Assembly (NCBI GenBank): GCA_944384205.1
Contig: CALWSL010000002.1
Span: forward strand, 124,001-188,000
DNA: 64,000 nt
From: an uncultured Acetatifactor sp.
Lineage (GTDB): Bacteria; Bacillota; Clostridia; Lachnospirales; Lachnospiraceae
Direction of reading: 5' to 3'
The position numbers and the translations under genes are program-made. Below are positions 25,568-34,735 of this stretch, in pieces; within the stretch, counting starts at the first letter, position 1; each line of letters opens with the position of its first letter. The notes under the pieces are model-generated. The model was given only the letters and a program-made list of their open reading frames with translations. It ran no database searches and was not told where the DNA came from.

Positions 25568-26786
25568 TCACTTCACTCCAATCTATAATTTTTCTAAGAT
25601 ATGGATCTGCACCATATTTACCTTCTAAATACTGCTTATCATATTTGGCATCCTTGCGCACGGATTCTCCTTTCTTATTCTTAAATTCTACCAGCGAATA
25701 TAACTTAGAATTTTGGTTTTTTCCTTTTGCCACAAACCAGATCTCGTCTCTGCGAAATACCTCATTATTCATGGTAGACAAATCATGCGACGTAAAGATA
25801 AGCTGTGCACCCCTTTTATTAATATTCATATCGTTGAACATCATAATTACATGCCGCAGCAGCACCGGATGAATCTTTGCATCCAATTCATCAATAACCA
25901 AAGTTGTTCCACAGATAAGGCTCTTGGCAATAAATGGTAATAAACCAAACAATTTTTTAGTTCCGCTAGATTCTTCCGACAGATTCAATTCCGTGCTATA
26001 TCCGTCCACTACATGCTTAGTATATATCTCTATGTGTTCTTCATCCTTTTCTTCTATACGAAAATCTTCAATATCCAAATCCATTTCCTTTATCATATCC
26101 AGAACTAAGGATTTCACATCTTCTGAGTTTGCAATGGCTGTTCGCATTTCTTGAAGTGGATTCCCATAATTTAAAAAATCAATGGAATCTTCAAACCAAT
26201 TCAAAACATCACTGATTATCTCATTTTGCCTATAAGTAATTCCAAGATATGATAATAGTGGCAAAGTAACTGAAATATCCTCGCTACTTTTTAATTTACC
26301 AAATACTCCCTTTAGTTCAATAGCATTCTTATCTCTTACGAAAAGTGCCGAACGTCTTCCTGTATCCAGTCTTACCCGATCAAGACTCTCATAAATAACA
26401 ATATCCTGCTTCATGTGCAAGATATACCTATACTCAGCGATTTCTGTCCGAAAGAAGACTTCAAATTCGGTAGGTTCATTTTTCATTTTTTCTGAAAACG
26501 CAAATGGTTCTACCGGGATTTTGCGAACCTTATAATCACAGTCTGTTTTATCACATGTGGCACATAATGGTCTTAACAACTTGGAATCTAATGTATGCAA
26601 TGCTTCCAGTACATTAGATTTGCCACCTCCATTTGGGCCATAAATTACAGATACCGGCAAAAACAATTCGCCATTCTCCGCCTTAATAATTCTATCCTCG
26701 TGCTCCGATATAGCAGTTGCCTGCATGTCAAATGTTATCTCATCTCGTATGCTCTTGTAGTTCTTCACAGTAAATTGACTTAACAT
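25560..26786 (-). CDS. RloA-like AAA/ABC-type ATPase
   Basis: 408 residues of the RloA/AbiLi class (SMC/OLD-like ATPase). It starts MLSQFTVKNYKSIRDE. Walker A is GPNGGGKSN (50-58), the ABC-like signature ESSGTKKL (272-279), Walker B TTLVIDELD (294-302) and the switch FTSHD (331-335). A small Cys group (C76, C79, C83) lies after Walker A in a region that varies in the family. GGAGG is eight bases before the ATG. In related systems the ATPase senses phage or DNA ends and licenses the RloB partner. It is the first gene of the operon. Confidence 0.9.
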   Translation of the reverse strand: MLSQFTVKNYKSIRDEITFDMQATAISEHEDRIIKAENGELFLPVSVIYGPNGGGKSNVLEALHTLDSKLLRPLCATCDKTDCDYKVRKIPVEPFAFSEKMKNEPTEFEVFFRTEIAEYRYILHMKQDIVIYESLDRVRLDTGRRSALFVRDKNAIELKGVFGKLKSSEDISVTLPLLSYLGITYRQNEIISDVLNWFEDSIDFLNYGNPLQEMRTAIANSEDVKSLVLDMIKEMDLDIEDFRIEEKDEEHIEIYTKHVVDGYSTELNLSEESSGTKKLFGLLPFIAKSLICGTTLVIDELDAKIHPVLLRHVIMMFNDMNINKRGAQLIFTSHDLSTMNNEVFRRDEIWFVAKGKNQNSKLYSLVEFKNKKGESVRKDAKYDKQYLEGKYGADPYLRKIIDWSEVNA

Positions 26787-26812
26787 ATCATCTACCTCCG
26801 TCTGATATCTAT

Positions 26813-26839
26813 ATTATACTCTGTTTTTACTTTTTTCAA
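26813..26839 (-). promoter_or_regulatory. Promoter of the rloA-rloB operon
   Basis: Perfect TATAAT on the minus strand (26813-26818) with TTGAAA at 26834-26839, spacer 15 bp, slightly short. It is 27 bp before the rloA-like start, so the leader is very short. Confidence 0.55.
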
Positions 26840-26963
26840 TATATATTTGAGTTTTTTTCTCATATTTATTGTTGTGATTTTCATTTTGCACTATAAACTT
26901 CAAAATTGGCAGCAAAAATGGCATCCGGCAAAACCGAACACCATTTTTCTTAATTTGCTGTAT

Positions 26964-27494
26964 TTACATATCGCACAGTACCACAATTTCACCGGGCGTT
27001 GTCTGCGCAGGAATGCTTCTTGTGGAAGTATTATAGACAACCACCAGATTATGATTTGCAGGACTTCCCTGAAAATATTGATTGTTGGTGGTACGAATAT
27101 CAACATTACCGTCAATATTTAACTGCAGGGTCTGCGCGTCATTTACCATGGAAGCGTTATAATAGCCCACATCTATCATGCGTCCGTTTTTCTCCTGAGC
27201 CGCCACCACTGCATTGTACTGGGGCGGGTAAATTAAAGGCATGGGCGCATCCGCCCTATACCAGAACGTACATTTCATTCCCACGGAGAGAGTCTCCCAA
27301 TCAACGACAAACGTGGACGGGGTTATAATGAAATTGATTGTATTTCCATCCATATCTTCCATCGTGGCAAAAATCATACAACCGTCAGCCCGTCTGTTGC
27401 CCATTCTGGTAGGTACCATATCGACGATTGTTCCGGTCACCGAGCCAAAGCTGCTTCTTCGGTAAGGATTCATTCCGTTAAAATTATAATCCAT
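26964..27494 (-). CDS. Conserved hypothetical protein
   Basis: 176 residues from the ATG at 27494, five bases after AGAGGAG. The frame is open to 27644 but without another ribosome site. The product begins MDYNFNGMNPYRRSSFG and contains beta-strand-like segments VTGTIVDMVPT, CMIFATMEDMDG and NLVVVYNTSTR, possibly two small beta-barrels. No signal peptide or membrane segment is seen. It follows mnmA on the same strand with a 150-nt gap. Function unknown. Confidence 0.7.
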   Translation of the reverse strand: MDYNFNGMNPYRRSSFGSVTGTIVDMVPTRMGNRRADGCMIFATMEDMDGNTINFIITPSTFVVDWETLSVGMKCTFWYRADAPMPLIYPPQYNAVVAAQEKNGRMIDVGYYNASMVNDAQTLQLNIDGNVDIRTTNNQYFQGSPANHNLVVVYNTSTRSIPAQTTPGEIVVLCDM

Positions 27495-27644
27495 TGCTGC
27501 TCCTCTTTGTATACCTGCTGATAGCATTCTCTCTTTTATCCTATGTGCAATGAACCCTCTTCGTGAATGTCCCCGAAACCGCTTTCCGCCTGCTCTTATT
27601 TCACTATAGTGCCATAGTATGATGTTGGGGGCAAAAGCCTCCAA

Positions 27645-28727
27645 CTATGATAGCGCTATGGTACCGCCGCCCAGCACATGTTCTCCGTCATAAAATACCA
27701 CTGCCTGTCCCGGCGTGGAAGCCCTTACAGGCTTTTCAAAGGTGCAGAGCACCTTGCCGTCAGCCTGTTTCTCTATCATACAATACTCGCCCGAATGGTT
27801 ATACCGAATCTTCGCCTTTACTCTCCGGGCTTCGGTCAAATCAGGAATCGCCATATAATTTACCCTGTCACAGAGTACCGTGGAGGTGAAAACATCTTCA
27901 TTTTCCCCGATGACTACCTCGTTGGTCTCCGGTCTTATCTCCGTCACAAACACTCTTCTTCCCATAGGCAAATCCAATCCCTTGCGCTGCCCCACGGTAT
28001 AATGGGTAATGCCCTTATGGGTTCCCAATATGGTACCGTCCGTACTCACAAAATTCCCCGGACCGGGCACTCTCGCTCCAGCCTCTCTGTCGATAAAGGC
28101 TGCATAATCATTGTCGGGAACAAAACAGATTTCCTGACTGTCCGGTTTATGCGCCACGGGAAGCCCTGCATCTTCAGCGATTTTGCGAATCTCCTCCTTG
28201 GTGTAATCCCCCACAGGCATCAGGGTATGGGACAACTGTTCCTGTGTCAGATTGTACAGGGCGTAAGTCTGATCCTTCGCCGCCGTCACGGAATTTCGGA
28301 TTGCAAACCGCCCATTTGGAAGCTGATCGATTCGGGCGTAGTGACCGGTAGCAATATAATCGGCTCCAATAGTAAGACTGCGCTTCAACAGGGATTCCCA
28401 CTTCACATAACGGTTACAGGCGATGCAGGGATTAGGCGTTCGCCCCTGCAAATACTCCTCCACAAAATAATCGATTACATGACATTTAAACTCCTTTTTG
28501 AAGTTCATCACATAATAAGGAATATCCAGTTTTTCAGCCACTCTTCTGGCATCATCCACCGCAGAAAGCCCGCAGCATCCGCCGTTTGCTTCCTTTTGTT
28601 CTTCCTCTTCCTCCTGCCAAATCTGCATGGTAACGCCGATGACATCGTAACCCTGTTCTTTTAATAAAAAGGCTGCCACGGAGGAGTCGACTCCTCCTGA
28701 CATGCCTACCACTACTTTCTGCTTCAT
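27645..28727 (-). CDS. mnmA: tRNA 2-thiouridine(34) synthase MnmA
   Basis: 360 residues. It adds sulfur to U34 of tRNA-Lys, -Glu and -Gln. The PP-loop GMSGGVDSSVAAFLL (8-22) binds ATP. The catalytic cysteines lie in TPNPCIACNRYVKW and SQEICFVPDNDY. It follows iscU by 9 nt, and IscS probably feeds it persulfide sulfur. A 328-codon frame lies antisense but is only a shadow. Confidence 0.97.
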   Translation of the reverse strand: MKQKVVVGMSGGVDSSVAAFLLKEQGYDVIGVTMQIWQEEEEEQKEANGGCCGLSAVDDARRVAEKLDIPYYVMNFKKEFKCHVIDYFVEEYLQGRTPNPCIACNRYVKWESLLKRSLTIGADYIATGHYARIDQLPNGRFAIRNSVTAAKDQTYALYNLTQEQLSHTLMPVGDYTKEEIRKIAEDAGLPVAHKPDSQEICFVPDNDYAAFIDREAGARVPGPGNFVSTDGTILGTHKGITHYTVGQRKGLDLPMGRRVFVTEIRPETNEVVIGENEDVFTSTVLCDRVNYMAIPDLTEARRVKAKIRYNHSGEYCMIEKQADGKVLCTFEKPVRASTPGQAVVFYDGEHVLGGGTIALS

Positions 28728-28736
28728 ATCCTGATC

Positions 28737-29174
28737 TTAATATTCTTCCTCTTCTTCATGCTCGCTGATATCTGTCTTGGGTTTCTCCAAGCCTTCAATC
28801 TTGATATTGTTTTTCTCGGCATAATCCCAAAGCGCCGCATGAATCGCCTCCTCTGCCAGAAGGGAACAATGCACCTTCACGGGCGGAAGACCATCCAGCG
28901 CCTCCATAACGGCTTTATTGGTTACCTGCAATGCCTCCTGAATGGTTTTTCCCTTTACCAGCTCAGTTGCCATAGAGCTGGTAGCGATAGCCGCACCGCA
29001 GCCAAAGGTCTTAAATTTTGCCTCCCGGATAATGCCGTTTTCATCAATATCAAGAAACATTCTCATAATATCGCCGCACTTTGCGTTTCCAACGGTTCCT
29101 ACGCCGCTGGCATCTTCTATTTCTCCCACATTTCTGGGATTCTGAAAATGGTCCATTACTTTTTCACTATACAT
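28737..29174 (-). CDS. iscU: Iron-sulfur scaffold protein, IscU/NifU-N type
   Basis: 145 residues. It assembles 2Fe-2S/4Fe-4S clusters from IscS sulfur. The three conserved Cys lie in GNAKCGDIM, TFGCGAAIATSS and VKVHCSLLAEEA. The C-terminus is an acidic tail (EHEEEEEY). It sits 21 nt after iscS and 9 nt before mnmA, the compact Clostridia isc operon that lacks hscA/hscB. No IscR regulator is in the window. Confidence 0.95.
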   Translation of the reverse strand: MYSEKVMDHFQNPRNVGEIEDASGVGTVGNAKCGDIMRMFLDIDENGIIREAKFKTFGCGAAIATSSMATELVKGKTIQEALQVTNKAVMEALDGLPPVKVHCSLLAEEAIHAALWDYAEKNNIKIEGLEKPKTDISEHEEEEEY

Positions 29175-29195
29175 ATTCTTCCTCTTTTCCGTCTC

Positions 29196-30368
29196 TTATT
29201 TCTGAGACTTTATAAAATCTTCATACAAAGGAGACATATCGCGCAGTCTCTGAATAATCTTTTTCAGTTCCTCCACAACAAAGTCCATCTCTTCTTTGGT
29301 GTTTTCCTCCGACAGCGTAATTCTTAAGGAACCGTGTGCCTCCTCATGCTTTAGACCGATAGCCAGAAGTACATGGGAAGGGTCAAGGGAACCGGAGGTA
29401 CATGCCGAACCGCTGGAAGCGCAAATGCCCTTCCCATCAAGCATAATCAACATGGACTCTCCCTCAATATAAAGGAAGGAGAAATTCACGTTATTCGGCA
29501 GACGTCTGGTTCTGTGTCCGTTCAGGCGGCAGTAGGGAATTTCCTTCTCAATCCGCTCAATCAGATAATCCCTGAGCGCAATTTCCTTTTTCGTCTTTTC
29601 CTCCATAATGCTAAGCGCCCGCTCCACAGCAGCGCCCAGACCCACAATACCGGGAACGTTTTCCGTACCTGCTCTTCTGCTTCTCTCCTGTGCTCCGCCG
29701 TGAATGAAGGACCGGATTTTTACACCCGTTCTGATATACAAAAAACCGATTCCTTTCGGACCGTTTAACTTATGTCCGCTGGCGCTGAGCATATCAATAT
29801 TCATCTCATCCACATTGATGGGAACCTGCCCGAATGCCTGTACCGCATCCGTATGGAATAAAACGCCATGCTCTTTCGCAAGCTTCCCAATCTCAGCGAT
29901 AGGCTCTATAGTACCGATTTCATTATTGGCAAACATAATGGTGATTAAAATGGTATCCGGACGGATTGCTGCTTTCAAATCCTCCAGACGGACCATTCCG
30001 TTTTCATCTACATCCAGATACGTAATTTCATATCCTTTTTTCTCCAAATACTCACAGGTGTGAAGAACCGCATGGTGCTCAATCTTGGAGGTAATAATGT
30101 GTTTTCCTTTGTTTGCATACGCTTCCGCGGTTGCCTTTAACGCCCAATTGTCAGACTCAGAACCGCCTGCGGTAAAATAAATCTCCTCCGGCTTGCAGGA
30201 AAGGGCATCCGCAATTATCTGCCTTGTGTCGTTCACTGCTTTTTTGCAGGAAGCGCCCAATCCGTAAATGGTACTCGGATTGCCGTAATACTCCGAAAAG
30301 TATGGGAGCATGGCGTCCACGACTTCCGGCGCCGTCTTAGTAGTCGCCGCATTATCTAAATATATCAT
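29196..30368 (-). CDS. iscS: Cysteine desulfurase, NifS/IscS family
   Basis: 390 residues. It is a PLP enzyme that converts cysteine to alanine and enzyme persulfide. It begins MIYLDNAATTKTAPEV. The PLP-Lys lies in SASGHKLNGPKGIG, HTDAVQAFGQ binds the cofactor, and the catalytic Cys is in ASSGSACTSGS on the mobile loop. The ribosome site is AGAGG before the ATG. It is first in iscS-iscU-mnmA. Confidence 0.96.
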   Translation of the reverse strand: MIYLDNAATTKTAPEVVDAMLPYFSEYYGNPSTIYGLGASCKKAVNDTRQIIADALSCKPEEIYFTAGGSESDNWALKATAEAYANKGKHIITSKIEHHAVLHTCEYLEKKGYEITYLDVDENGMVRLEDLKAAIRPDTILITIMFANNEIGTIEPIAEIGKLAKEHGVLFHTDAVQAFGQVPINVDEMNIDMLSASGHKLNGPKGIGFLYIRTGVKIRSFIHGGAQERSRRAGTENVPGIVGLGAAVERALSIMEEKTKKEIALRDYLIERIEKEIPYCRLNGHRTRRLPNNVNFSFLYIEGESMLIMLDGKGICASSGSACTSGSLDPSHVLLAIGLKHEEAHGSLRITLSEENTKEEMDFVVEELKKIIQRLRDMSPLYEDFIKSQK

Positions 30369-30587
30369 GATAACAACCTCTTTTCTCCGCCCTGTCTGTA
30401 AATCCTATTTCTCAACCGAACATATAGGAATTCCATAATTACGCGGTTTTTTATTCTATTTATCTGTAATTTTCCTTTAATTTATACTATCGTGCTAGGA
30501 ATTACAATCATTAATATATCACCCTGCCTCTGTTCTGTCAACTGTGGGTTAGGAATATAATGGATAAAAGCCAATTCCAGGTATTTC

Positions 30588-31958
30588 ATGAAACAAGCAA
30601 AACAACACCCCCTTATCATGGGCACCCTGATTCTTACGATAACAGGATTCATCACGCGTATCATCGGTTTTTACTACCGTATTTATCTGACCCGCCTTTT
30701 TGGGGAAGAAGGCATGGGCATCTATCAGCTTTTAAATCCGGTTCTGGCGCTCTCCTTTTCGCTGACTGCCGCCGGTTATCAAACAGCTATCTCCAAGCTG
30801 GTGGCGGAGCGCAGCGCAGGGCGTTCCGGCTCCCTGTTTCAGCCAATGCTGGCAGGCTTAAGTATTTCCCTGCCGTTGTCCCTTCTCTGCAACGCAGTTA
30901 TCTTTTATCTGGCAGATATCATCGGCACCTGCCTGCTGCTTGAGCCGCGAACCGTATCCATGCTTCGGATTCTTTCCTTCTCGATTCCGCTTGGCGCCGT
31001 TCACTCCTGTATTAACGGATATTTTTACGGCAAAAAAAAGACCTCCGTACCTGCCGCCTCGCAGCTTTTGGAACAGATTTCCAGAGTGGGGTGCGTTTTT
31101 GCTGTGTCGGCTTACGCATTGAGCCGCGGAGAGGTTCCCACCATTAATGTAGCGGTTCTCGGTCTTACCTTCGGCGAGCTTATCTCCATGCTGATATCCG
31201 TAGGCGCCATTTATGTCTGCTATGCAAAGGAACATCACGCCTCAGACAGTCTGCCGCCTGTTCGTTCAAGATCTCCCCGTCATCTGCTGCCTACATATAT
31301 CAGTATTCTCAGCATGGCGCTCCCCCTGACTGCCAACCGCATTGTACTGAATCTTTTGCAAAGCATAGAATCTGTCTCGATTCCTGCCAAGCTGAAGGTA
31401 TACGGCTATGATACCTCCGGCGCCTTGAGCGTGTACGGTGTCCTTACGGGTATGGCAATGCCCCTGATTTTTTTTCCGAATGCACTGACGGGCTCCGTCG
31501 CCGTTCTGCTCCTTCCGATTATCTCGGAGAATAACGCTCTGGGAAATATGGATGCCGTGAAAAAAGCAATTTTCCGCACCATGAAATACTGCGGAGCGTT
31601 AGGCTTTGTATGTATGTGCGTGTTTTGTTTGTTTGGGGATTTGATAGGAACCACACTTTTTGACAGCAAGCTCGCCGGACATTTCATCCGGACACTGGGA
31701 TTCATCTGCCCCTTTATCTATCTGGATACCACTCTTTCCAGCATTCTGCAGGGTCTGGGGAAAGCAGGCAGCATCTTTGCCATGAATGTAATCAGCCTTT
31801 TAGTCCGCCTTGCCTTTATCTTCCTTGCAGTTCCGCGTGTGGGCATTACCGGTTTTCTTTGGGGAATGCTGGCAAGCCAGCTTTTGCAAAGCACTCTTTA
31901 CTTAACCTGCCTATATCGTTTTTTCCGAAAAACAAAAAAGAGTATCCCAAAACTATGA
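30588..31958 (+). CDS. SpoVB/MurJ-like lipid-linked oligosaccharide flippase
   Basis: 456 residues with about 14 membrane helices of the MATE/MOP superfamily. The N-terminus TLILTITGFITRIIGFYYRIYLTRLFGEEGMGIYQL matches the polysaccharide-export/SpoVB signature, whose members move peptidoglycan precursors or serve the spore cortex. The start ATG has only a weak AGG upstream, and a TATAAT lies at 30556-30561. It is divergent from iscS. Assignment to SpoVB rather than a paralogue such as YtgP is by overall resemblance only. The stop codon is part of the hairpin at 31947-31979. Confidence 0.85.
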   Translation: MKQAKQHPLIMGTLILTITGFITRIIGFYYRIYLTRLFGEEGMGIYQLLNPVLALSFSLTAAGYQTAISKLVAERSAGRSGSLFQPMLAGLSISLPLSLLCNAVIFYLADIIGTCLLLEPRTVSMLRILSFSIPLGAVHSCINGYFYGKKKTSVPAASQLLEQISRVGCVFAVSAYALSRGEVPTINVAVLGLTFGELISMLISVGAIYVCYAKEHHASDSLPPVRSRSPRHLLPTYISILSMALPLTANRIVLNLLQSIESVSIPAKLKVYGYDTSGALSVYGVLTGMAMPLIFFPNALTGSVAVLLLPIISENNALGNMDAVKKAIFRTMKYCGALGFVCMCVFCLFGDLIGTTLFDSKLAGHFIRTLGFICPFIYLDTTLSSILQGLGKAGSIFAMNVISLLVRLAFIFLAVPRVGITGFLWGMLASQLLQSTLYLTCLYRFFRKTKKSIPKL

Positions 31959-31979
31959 GTTCACGGCTCATAGTTTTGG
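31947..31979. terminator. Hairpin shared by spoVB-like gene and nrdR
   Basis: Perfect 13-pair stem CCAAAACTATGAG/CTCATAGTTTTGG with a 7-nt loop. It contains the TGA stop of the plus-strand gene. On the minus strand it is followed seven bases later by TTTTTTGTTTTT, so it best serves nrdR. Confidence 0.65.
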
Positions 31980-31987
31980 AACACCCG

Positions 31988-32437
31988 CTATTTCAACACA
32001 CTCTTCAATTCATCCATAAAGGTATTAATGTCTTTGAACTCCCGGTACACGGATGCAAATCGCACATACGCTACGGCATCCAGATTCTTTAGTTTATTCA
32101 TCACAAGCTCGCCGATAACCTGACTGGGAATCTCCTTCTCCTCCAGATTGGCAATTTCATTTTCAACCTCATCCACCAGATTGGTAAGCTGTTTGGCACT
32201 GACAGGACGCTTATGGCAGGCACGCAAAACGCCTGCTTCTATCTTGGAGCGGTCATACGCCTCCCGGTTATTATCTTTTTTAATAATAATCAGAGGAATG
32301 GTCTCAATCTTCTCATACGTTGTAAAGCGCTTTCCACATTCGTCGCATACCCGGCGACGCCTGATGGAATTATTATCCTCTGCCGGTCTTGAATCAATCA
32401 CTCTTGTGTTCTCATGGCTGCAAAAAGGACATTTCAT
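31988..32437 (-). CDS. nrdR: Transcriptional repressor NrdR
   Basis: 149 residues, canonical length. The zinc ribbon CPFC...CDEC is at 3-34, followed by an ATP-cone domain (PLIIIKKDNNREAYDRSKI...). NrdR senses nucleotides and represses ribonucleotide reductase genes. No nrd genes or NrdR boxes were seen in the window. It lies downstream of the ylmC-like gene. Confidence 0.97.
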   Translation of the reverse strand: MKCPFCSHENTRVIDSRPAEDNNSIRRRRVCDECGKRFTTYEKIETIPLIIIKKDNNREAYDRSKIEAGVLRACHKRPVSAKQLTNLVDEVENEIANLEEKEIPSQVIGELVMNKLKNLDAVAYVRFASVYREFKDINTFMDELKSVLK

Positions 32438-32492
32438 ATGCCTACCTCCCGCGTCCGCTATTTTCCGTTCGATATATTACATTATATTGAAA

Positions 32493-32726
32493 TCAACAGT
32501 TTATGTCAACCAGAATTATATCCGGTCCAATCTGTCTGATATTCTTAAACGGTATAATAATGTCCGGTTCACAGCGCAGGAAGCTTAACGCCTTATTCCC
32601 TCCGGGAACAATAATCTTACAAATGCAGCCATTGCATTCGTCAAACTCCAAATCACACACTCTTCCAATTTTTTTACAGTCCCTTATATTAATGACATCC
32701 TTGCATTTCAGTTCCGAAAACAGCAT
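32493..32726 (-). CDS. YlmC/YmxH-family PRC-barrel protein
   Basis: 77 residues from the ATG at 32726, six bases after GGAGG. A longer frame to 33017 is antisense to sigG and not used. MLFSELKCKDVINIRDCKKIGRVCDLEF is a PRC-barrel-like start, and the protein has four Cys. Members of this family are widespread in spore-formers, often near sigG or sigE, and their role is unclear. Confidence 0.85.
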   Translation of the reverse strand: MLFSELKCKDVINIRDCKKIGRVCDLEFDECNGCICKIIVPGGNKALSFLRCEPDIIIPFKNIRQIGPDIILVDINC

Positions 32727-32838
32727 ATTCTGCCTCCGCTTTCTTCTTTCCCTATATATCATATGCCGTCCGTTCATTCTTAGAACCCCGGTCTGAAATT
32801 TTAATATCAGATTTCTCATGGCTTCTTGTATTTTCAGA

Positions 32839-32868
32839 GTATATCCAACCGCGTCAATGTACATACTA
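32839..32868 (+). promoter_or_regulatory. Sigma-F/G-type promoter of sigG
   Basis: GTATA (32839-32843), 18-bp spacer, CATACTA (32862-32868). The -10 and spacing match the sigma-G consensus GMATR-N18-CATHMTA; the -35 differs at one position. It lies 34 bp before the sigG start, fitting sigma-F-triggered and autocatalytic sigG expression. Confidence 0.75.
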
Positions 32869-32902
32869 CTACAACAAAAGAATTTGACAGGAGGATCAGC
32901 AT

Positions 32903-33682
32903 ATGGCACAGGGAAAAGTAGAAATCTGCGGAGTAAACACATCCAAGCTTCCGCTTCTGAAAGCGGCGGAAAAAGAGGCATTATTTGAGCGAATCGAATC
33001 GGGGGATTTGAAGGCAAGGGAAGAATATATTGAGGGAAATCTGCGGCTTGTTTTAAGCGTTATCAAACGCTTTTCTTCCAGCAATGAAAATGTTGACGAC
33101 CTGTTCCAGATTGGATGTATCGGTCTGATAAAAGCCATTGACAACTTTGATTCCTCTTTGAATGTGAAATTCTCCACTTATGCGGTTCCGATGATTATCG
33201 GAGAAATCCGCCGGTTTCTTAGAGACAACAACAGTATCCGGGTCTCCCGTTCCTTAAAGGATACCGCATACAAAGCCATCTATGCCAAGGATGCTCTTAC
33301 CAGAAGAAATCTGAAGGAACCCACCATTGAAGAAATTGCCAGTGAAGTAGGCATAGCCAAGGAGGATATTATCTATGCCATGGACGCCATACAGAGCCCC
33401 ATGAGTCTCTATGAGCCGATTTTTACGGATGGCGGAGACACTCTGTATGTCATGGACCAAATCAGCGACAAAAAAAATAAGGAAGAGACCTGGGTGGAAC
33501 ATCTCTCCCTCAGCGAAGCCATGAAAAAGCTTGGCTCCCGTGAATATGAAATTATAACATTGCGTTTCTTTGAGGGAAAAACCCAGATGGAGGTAGCGGA
33601 TGCCATCGGTATTTCTCAGGCGCAGGTCTCCCGCCTGGAAAAAAATGCCCTGCGCACCATGCGTTCCTACCTGATGGCATAG
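32903..33682 (+). CDS. sigG: RNA polymerase sporulation sigma factor SigG
   Basis: 259 residues. Late forespore-specific sigma factor. The N-terminus GKVEICGVNTSKLPLLKAAE matches SigG, with the conserved Asn-containing GVNTSKL anti-sigma contact. Region 2 is DLFQIGCIGLIKAIDNFD and region 4 IGISQAQVSRLEKNALR. The ribosome site is AGGAGG. Unlike the usual arrangement, it is transcribed opposite to sigE and spoIIGA, and genes intervene. Confidence 0.96.
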   Translation: MAQGKVEICGVNTSKLPLLKAAEKEALFERIESGDLKAREEYIEGNLRLVLSVIKRFSSSNENVDDLFQIGCIGLIKAIDNFDSSLNVKFSTYAVPMIIGEIRRFLRDNNSIRVSRSLKDTAYKAIYAKDALTRRNLKEPTIEEIASEVGIAKEDIIYAMDAIQSPMSLYEPIFTDGGDTLYVMDQISDKKNKEETWVEHLSLSEAMKKLGSREYEIITLRFFEGKTQMEVADAIGISQAQVSRLEKNALRTMRSYLMA

Positions 33683-33697
33683 AATCATACAGCTTAG

Positions 33698-33746
33698 AAC
33701 CAAACGCAGGCAATTTTGCTGTTTTCCTCTGCTTCTGTTTGGTTTT
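33698..33746. terminator. Terminator after sigG
   Basis: Arms AACCAAAC and GTTTGGTT with inner GCAG/CTGC pairing, then TTTT. It lies 16 nt after the sigG stop, between convergent genes. Confidence 0.6.
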
Positions 33747-33751
33747 AAGCC

Positions 33752-34267
33752 TCACTTATTCTCTCTTTTAAATATCCGGAACAAAAGATATCCGATACAC
33801 GCACCCAATGTGTTTGTCAGCACATCGTCTATCTGAAAAAAACCTCTCTCCGTAATTAATTGCAGACATTCTATTCCCAGACTGGTTATTACCCCAAGCA
33901 GAGTACAGCTTAACAGCTTCCTCGCCCTTGGAATTACCCATGCACTAAAAAAGCCATACGGAACAAATAACAATATATTCTCTATCACGTATGCGTTATT
34001 CCTTGCATTAATTCCCCATGTGGAAAATAACTCCAAATCAACGCCTTTCCTGCTTCCGTCCTCTCTCGACAAAAAGGTAATAAACAGCATGACAACCATA
34101 TACATAATAAAAGCCGTGATTGCCCAGACAGCAAAAGGGGCTTTCTTTCTTCTCGCTCTTCTGTCATTTATTGCACTGAGAATAATGGCTACAATTAATC
34201 CGACTATCAAACCATAGGGAAGATAACAAAATACAGATGTTATATCCCTGACGATATATTTCGCCAT
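33752..34267 (-). CDS. VanZ-like membrane protein
   Basis: 171 residues with about four membrane helices. The family pattern is visible in NILLFVPYGFFSAWVIP, SLGIECLQLITERGFFQIDDVLTNTLGACIGYLL, with the ID-DVLTNTLG motif. VanZ proteins are linked with teicoplanin and lipoglycopeptide tolerance, but most homologues are uncharacterised. It lies alone between sigG and a small unknown gene. No van genes are nearby. Confidence 0.85.
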   Translation of the reverse strand: MAKYIVRDITSVFCYLPYGLIVGLIVAIILSAINDRRARRKKAPFAVWAITAFIMYMVVMLFITFLSREDGSRKGVDLELFSTWGINARNNAYVIENILLFVPYGFFSAWVIPRARKLLSCTLLGVITSLGIECLQLITERGFFQIDDVLTNTLGACIGYLLFRIFKRENK

Positions 34268-34331
34268 ATTCTTTCTCCATAAGTATAGACATCACTATTG
34301 TATTTATCAGGGGCAGTCTGCCCATGCTGCG

Positions 34332-34640
34332 TCACTCCATCCGGTAACTGCTCCAGTTATCCGGGGCAGCCGCCCATCTGTCCTTATCTTCAAAAAGTCT
34401 GTCATTCATCCATGCGACAGCATCCCGTACACCGTCCTCATCAAAGGTAAAACAGGCGCTTGTTTTCTGTTCCTGCGGTGTCTTAATAAAATTAAACGGT
34501 TCCGGCCACACAGTCACCTTTAACTGCTTTCCGTCTTCAGCTTCCATTCCCTCCAGACGGTAACGCATACCCTGATGGCAGCCTGTAAACTCCGTTTTCT
34601 TCAAGTATTCCATTGACAATATATCTGAACGTTGAATCAT
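34332..34640 (-). CDS. Conserved hypothetical protein, 102 aa
   Basis: 102 residues starting MIQRSDILSMEYLKKTEFTG, with GGAG seven bases upstream. It is soluble and acidic, with a C-terminal AVAWMNDRLFEDKDRW helix. No domain was recognised. It has its own promoter (34704-34732) after sigE. Confidence 0.7.
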   Translation of the reverse strand: MIQRSDILSMEYLKKTEFTGCHQGMRYRLEGMEAEDGKQLKVTVWPEPFNFIKTPQEQKTSACFTFDEDGVRDAVAWMNDRLFEDKDRWAAAPDNWSSYRME

Positions 34641-34703
34641 TATCTTACTCCATACATACTATATACATACTATCGAAACGCTTCTGACGCCTCAATAATA
34701 TAT

Positions 34704-34732
34704 AGTATATACCATCTTGCGCTGCTTTGCAA
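34704..34732 (-). promoter_or_regulatory. Promoter of the 102-aa gene
   Basis: Minus strand TTGCAA (34727-34732), 17-bp spacer, TATACT (34704-34709). It lies immediately after the sigE stop. Confidence 0.6.
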
Positions 34733-34735
34733 AGT

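Noticed and set aside
27678..28664. 328-codon plus-strand frame opposite mnmA
   Set aside because: It is antisense to a certain gene, has no ribosome site or domain, and reflects third-position composition of mnmA.
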